IMG/VR virus record: IMGVR_UViG_3300043409_000626
Coordinates: 1-39,197 of that record
Origin: a virus
Direction: 5' to 3' (one strand)
DNA length: 39,197 bases
Positions 37,656 through 39,197 of this stretch are shown one piece after another; within the stretch, counting starts at the first letter, position 1, and every line of letters begins with the position of its first letter. The position numbers were made by a program, and so were the translations under genes. The notes under the pieces were generated by a model. It saw only the letters and a list, made by a program, of their open reading frames with translations, was not told the origin of the DNA and did not search any database.

Positions 37656-39197
37656 CCCCGATCATCCTCAATTGGGCCACCCATTCAGGCTGGATCAGGT
37701 GCCAGCCGTCGGTCGTGGCAGCGATGTATCCGGCCTGCGTCAGGACGTTCACCGGCCTATGGCTGGCGTTCGGGTTGAGGTAGTTTCGGACAACATTTTC
37801 CGACACCCCATCCATTAGAAAAACTGAACGAAGATCATGTCGGCTAACGTAAGGTAAGGCATCCCGCCAGACGCTCCCGCCATGCTCCCACGCGCGCCGG
37901 AATGTCTGCTGATGCTGGTGGGTCTTTGCTCCGTCCCTCTGCGCCGGCCGCCGGTCGGTGAGCGCCACGACGGCACTGCAAACCTGCTCGCCGTCCTCGT
38001 CCAGCCAGCCGGTAATCGGGACGGACATCAGCTCGGCCGTCAGGTCATCCGACAGTTCCGCGTCCTTGCTCTTGCGCTGGACGATCTGGATGGGATCGCC
38101 TTTGGCATTGCCGGGAACCACCGATATCTCGATATCCAGCGCGCCGCGCCAGGCTGACGACCCGCGCGCACGGTGCTGGGCCTCGTCTGAGACGCCTGTG
38201 TGATGGACGAGTATGACGGCGCAATCGAAGGCGGCCATCAACTCGGCGCAGGCATCCAGCATGGTTTTCGCGTCTTGGGCCTTGTTTTCGTCGCCGTTAA
38301 GAAACCTGTGCAGGGTGTCCACCACGATCACGGATGGCGTAACGGCAAGCTCGCGGACAGCGTCGACCACCCGCCGCAACCCCTCGCGCGTGTTCAGGTC
38401 GCAGCCGCCCTTGGACAACCACATGTCGAGCCGGGGAACGCCGTGATGCTGCTTCCACGCTGCGACCCGCCCGCGCAGGCCCTGGTGGCCCTCGCCAGCC
38501 AGATAAACGACAGGTCCGGGGCGGACCTTCATGCCGTTCCAAACATTAGCCCCTGACGCCATTGTCAGGACCCAATCCAACACCACAAAAGTTTTCCCGC
38601 CGCCGGATGGCCCGTGGACCATGATCAGCGCGCGGTCCTGCAACCACCCCTTGACCAGCCAGCGGATTGGAGCGGGCTGGGCCGAAAAATCGTCCGCCGG
38701 GATCAGCCATTGATCGATCGGGGGATTGAGGAGGGCGGCCAGATCATGCCCCGCGGCGCGGTAATCATTGGCATCGCCGGGGATGGGGACGAGGATAAGC
38801 CTAGCGCCGTGCTTTGCCGCGGCCTGCTCGCCATAGCGCTGGCCAACGCCAGAAAGATCATTGTCCGCCACGATCACAAGCTTGGCGGCGGGGTGGGATG
38901 CTTGGAGGGAACCGGTGACGGGGACGAGGTTGGAGGCCGAGTAGGCGACCACGCAGGGCTTGCCGGTGACTTCGTGGATGGTCGCCGCGGTGGCGAAGCC
39001 TTCCGCAACGTAAATGAGGTCGCTGTCTAAAGCGCCTACGCTCCAATAACGCCCGCCCGTGGCGCCGCCGGGGTGGTAAAGCTTCCCGCCATCAGCGTCG
39101 ATGTATTGGAGGGATGACAGCGTGCCGTCAGCCGCGAACAGCGGCGCCATGAGGCGGCCGTCGCCGGTAATTCTCAGGCCGTGGGCGGCAACGCCCT
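37636..39197 (-). CDS. Toprim primase and RepA-like helicase, main part (5' end at left of window)
   Basis: With 1-560 this gene encodes 664 residues. In full-length numbering a Toprim domain spans about 160-300, with Glu210 (V-A-E-G-F) and the D-x-D pair Asp256/Asp258 (V-A-D-N-D). A RecA-fold helicase follows with Walker A G-P-S-G-G-G-K-T at 340-347, Walker B V-I-V-V-D ending Asp438, and L-V-H-H-T-G, as in RepA/DnaB-type AAA_25 ATPases. The last 80 residues look like a winged helix. It makes primers and unwinds DNA, so the phage presumably borrows the host polymerase. It is read leftward from the 561-664 control region and ends at the palindrome cluster. Confidence 0.88.
   Translation of the reverse strand, partial: GVAAHGLRITGDGRLMAPLFAADGTLSSLQYIDADGGKLYHPGGATGGRYWSVGALDSDLIYVAEGFATAATIHEVTGKPCVVAYSASNLVPVTGSLQASHPAAKLVIVADNDLSGVGQRYGEQAAAKHGARLILVPIPGDANDYRAAGHDLAALLNPPIDQWLIPADDFSAQPAPIRWLVKGWLQDRALIMVHGPSGGGKTFVVLDWVLTMASGANVWNGMKVRPGPVVYLAGEGHQGLRGRVAAWKQHHGVPRLDMWLSKGGCDLNTREGLRRVVDAVRELAVTPSVIVVDTLHRFLNGDENKAQDAKTMLDACAELMAAFDCAVILVHHTGVSDEAQHRARGSSAWRGALDIEISVVPGNAKGDPIQIVQRKSKDAELSDDLTAELMSVPITGWLDEDGEQVCSAVVALTDRRPAQRDGAKTHQHQQTFRRAWEHGGSVWRDALPYVSRHDLRSVFLMDGVSENVVRNYLNPNASHRPVNVLTQAGYIAATTDGWHLIQPEWVAQLRMIGGCTSAP
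39071..39197. repeat. Direct terminal repeat, right copy
   Basis: This is identical to bases 1-127. The primase frame continues through it, so the contig is circular with a unit length of 39,070 bp. Coordinates in this copy duplicate those at the left end. Confidence 0.95.

Noticed and set aside
1-39197. tRNA genes, integrase, DNA or RNA polymerase
   Set aside because: Looked for in gaps and among all large frames; nothing with a cloverleaf or the relevant motifs was seen by eye.

Overview
The window is essentially a whole genome of a tailed phage with a short tail (podovirus) and a P22-type virion assembly module. It is GC-rich and gene-dense, and most neighbouring genes share 1-4 bases in ATGA, GTGA or TGATG junctions. 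Bases 1-127 are repeated exactly at 39071-39197, so the contig closes into a circle of 39,070 bp. An overlap of 127 bases also equals a common assembler k-mer length, so the cut point is probably arbitrary; it falls inside the primase-helicase gene. The host cannot be read from the sequence. The gene styles recall phages of GC-rich Proteobacteria, possibly Alphaproteobacteria (inference).

Layout. (1) 561-5069, plus strand: a recombination and repair module of a Sak4-like ATPase, a small unknown protein, a DUF669 protein, a RecB/Cas4-like nuclease with a predicted Fe-S cluster, an SF2 helicase and a VRR-NUC nuclease. (2) 5074-5754: a leftward operon of a small Cro/CI-type HTH protein, a Cys-rich protein and a 33-residue membrane peptide. 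Its divergent control region carries TGCACG operators that recur in front of the Sak4 and primase genes. (3) 5755-7120, plus strand: a chain of six small overlapping genes of unknown function. (4) 7166-10428, minus strand: the lysis region, with spanins, a GH24 endolysin carrying C-terminal membrane segments, and membrane/coiled-coil proteins. (5) 10645-11106, plus strand: a lone membrane-protein gene with its own hairpins and terminator, resembling a moron. (6) 11141-37444, minus strand: the virion block. In transcription order it holds small genes, a ParB-methyltransferase fusion, TerS, TerL, portal, adhesin-like proteins, a glycosyltransferase and methyltransferase pair, a repeat protein, scaffold, coat, gp4-like and gp10-like tail factors, three ejection proteins and a tailspike. 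This follows P22 order closely. (7) 37445-37635: a palindrome-rich region beside the primase-helicase gene (37636 across the join to 560), a candidate origin.

No integrase, DNA polymerase, RNA polymerase or tRNA gene was seen. Replication therefore probably uses a phage primase-helicase with host polymerase, and the phage is either virulent or persists without integrating. The most notable observation is a predicted ADP-ribosyltransferase domain of the ART-PolyVal type inside the largest DNA-ejection protein, which suggests an effector delivered with the DNA. Others are a two-site regulatory circuit, a candidate origin, a long inverted repeat upstream of the packaging genes, and sugar/methyl-transfer enzymes inside the virion operon.
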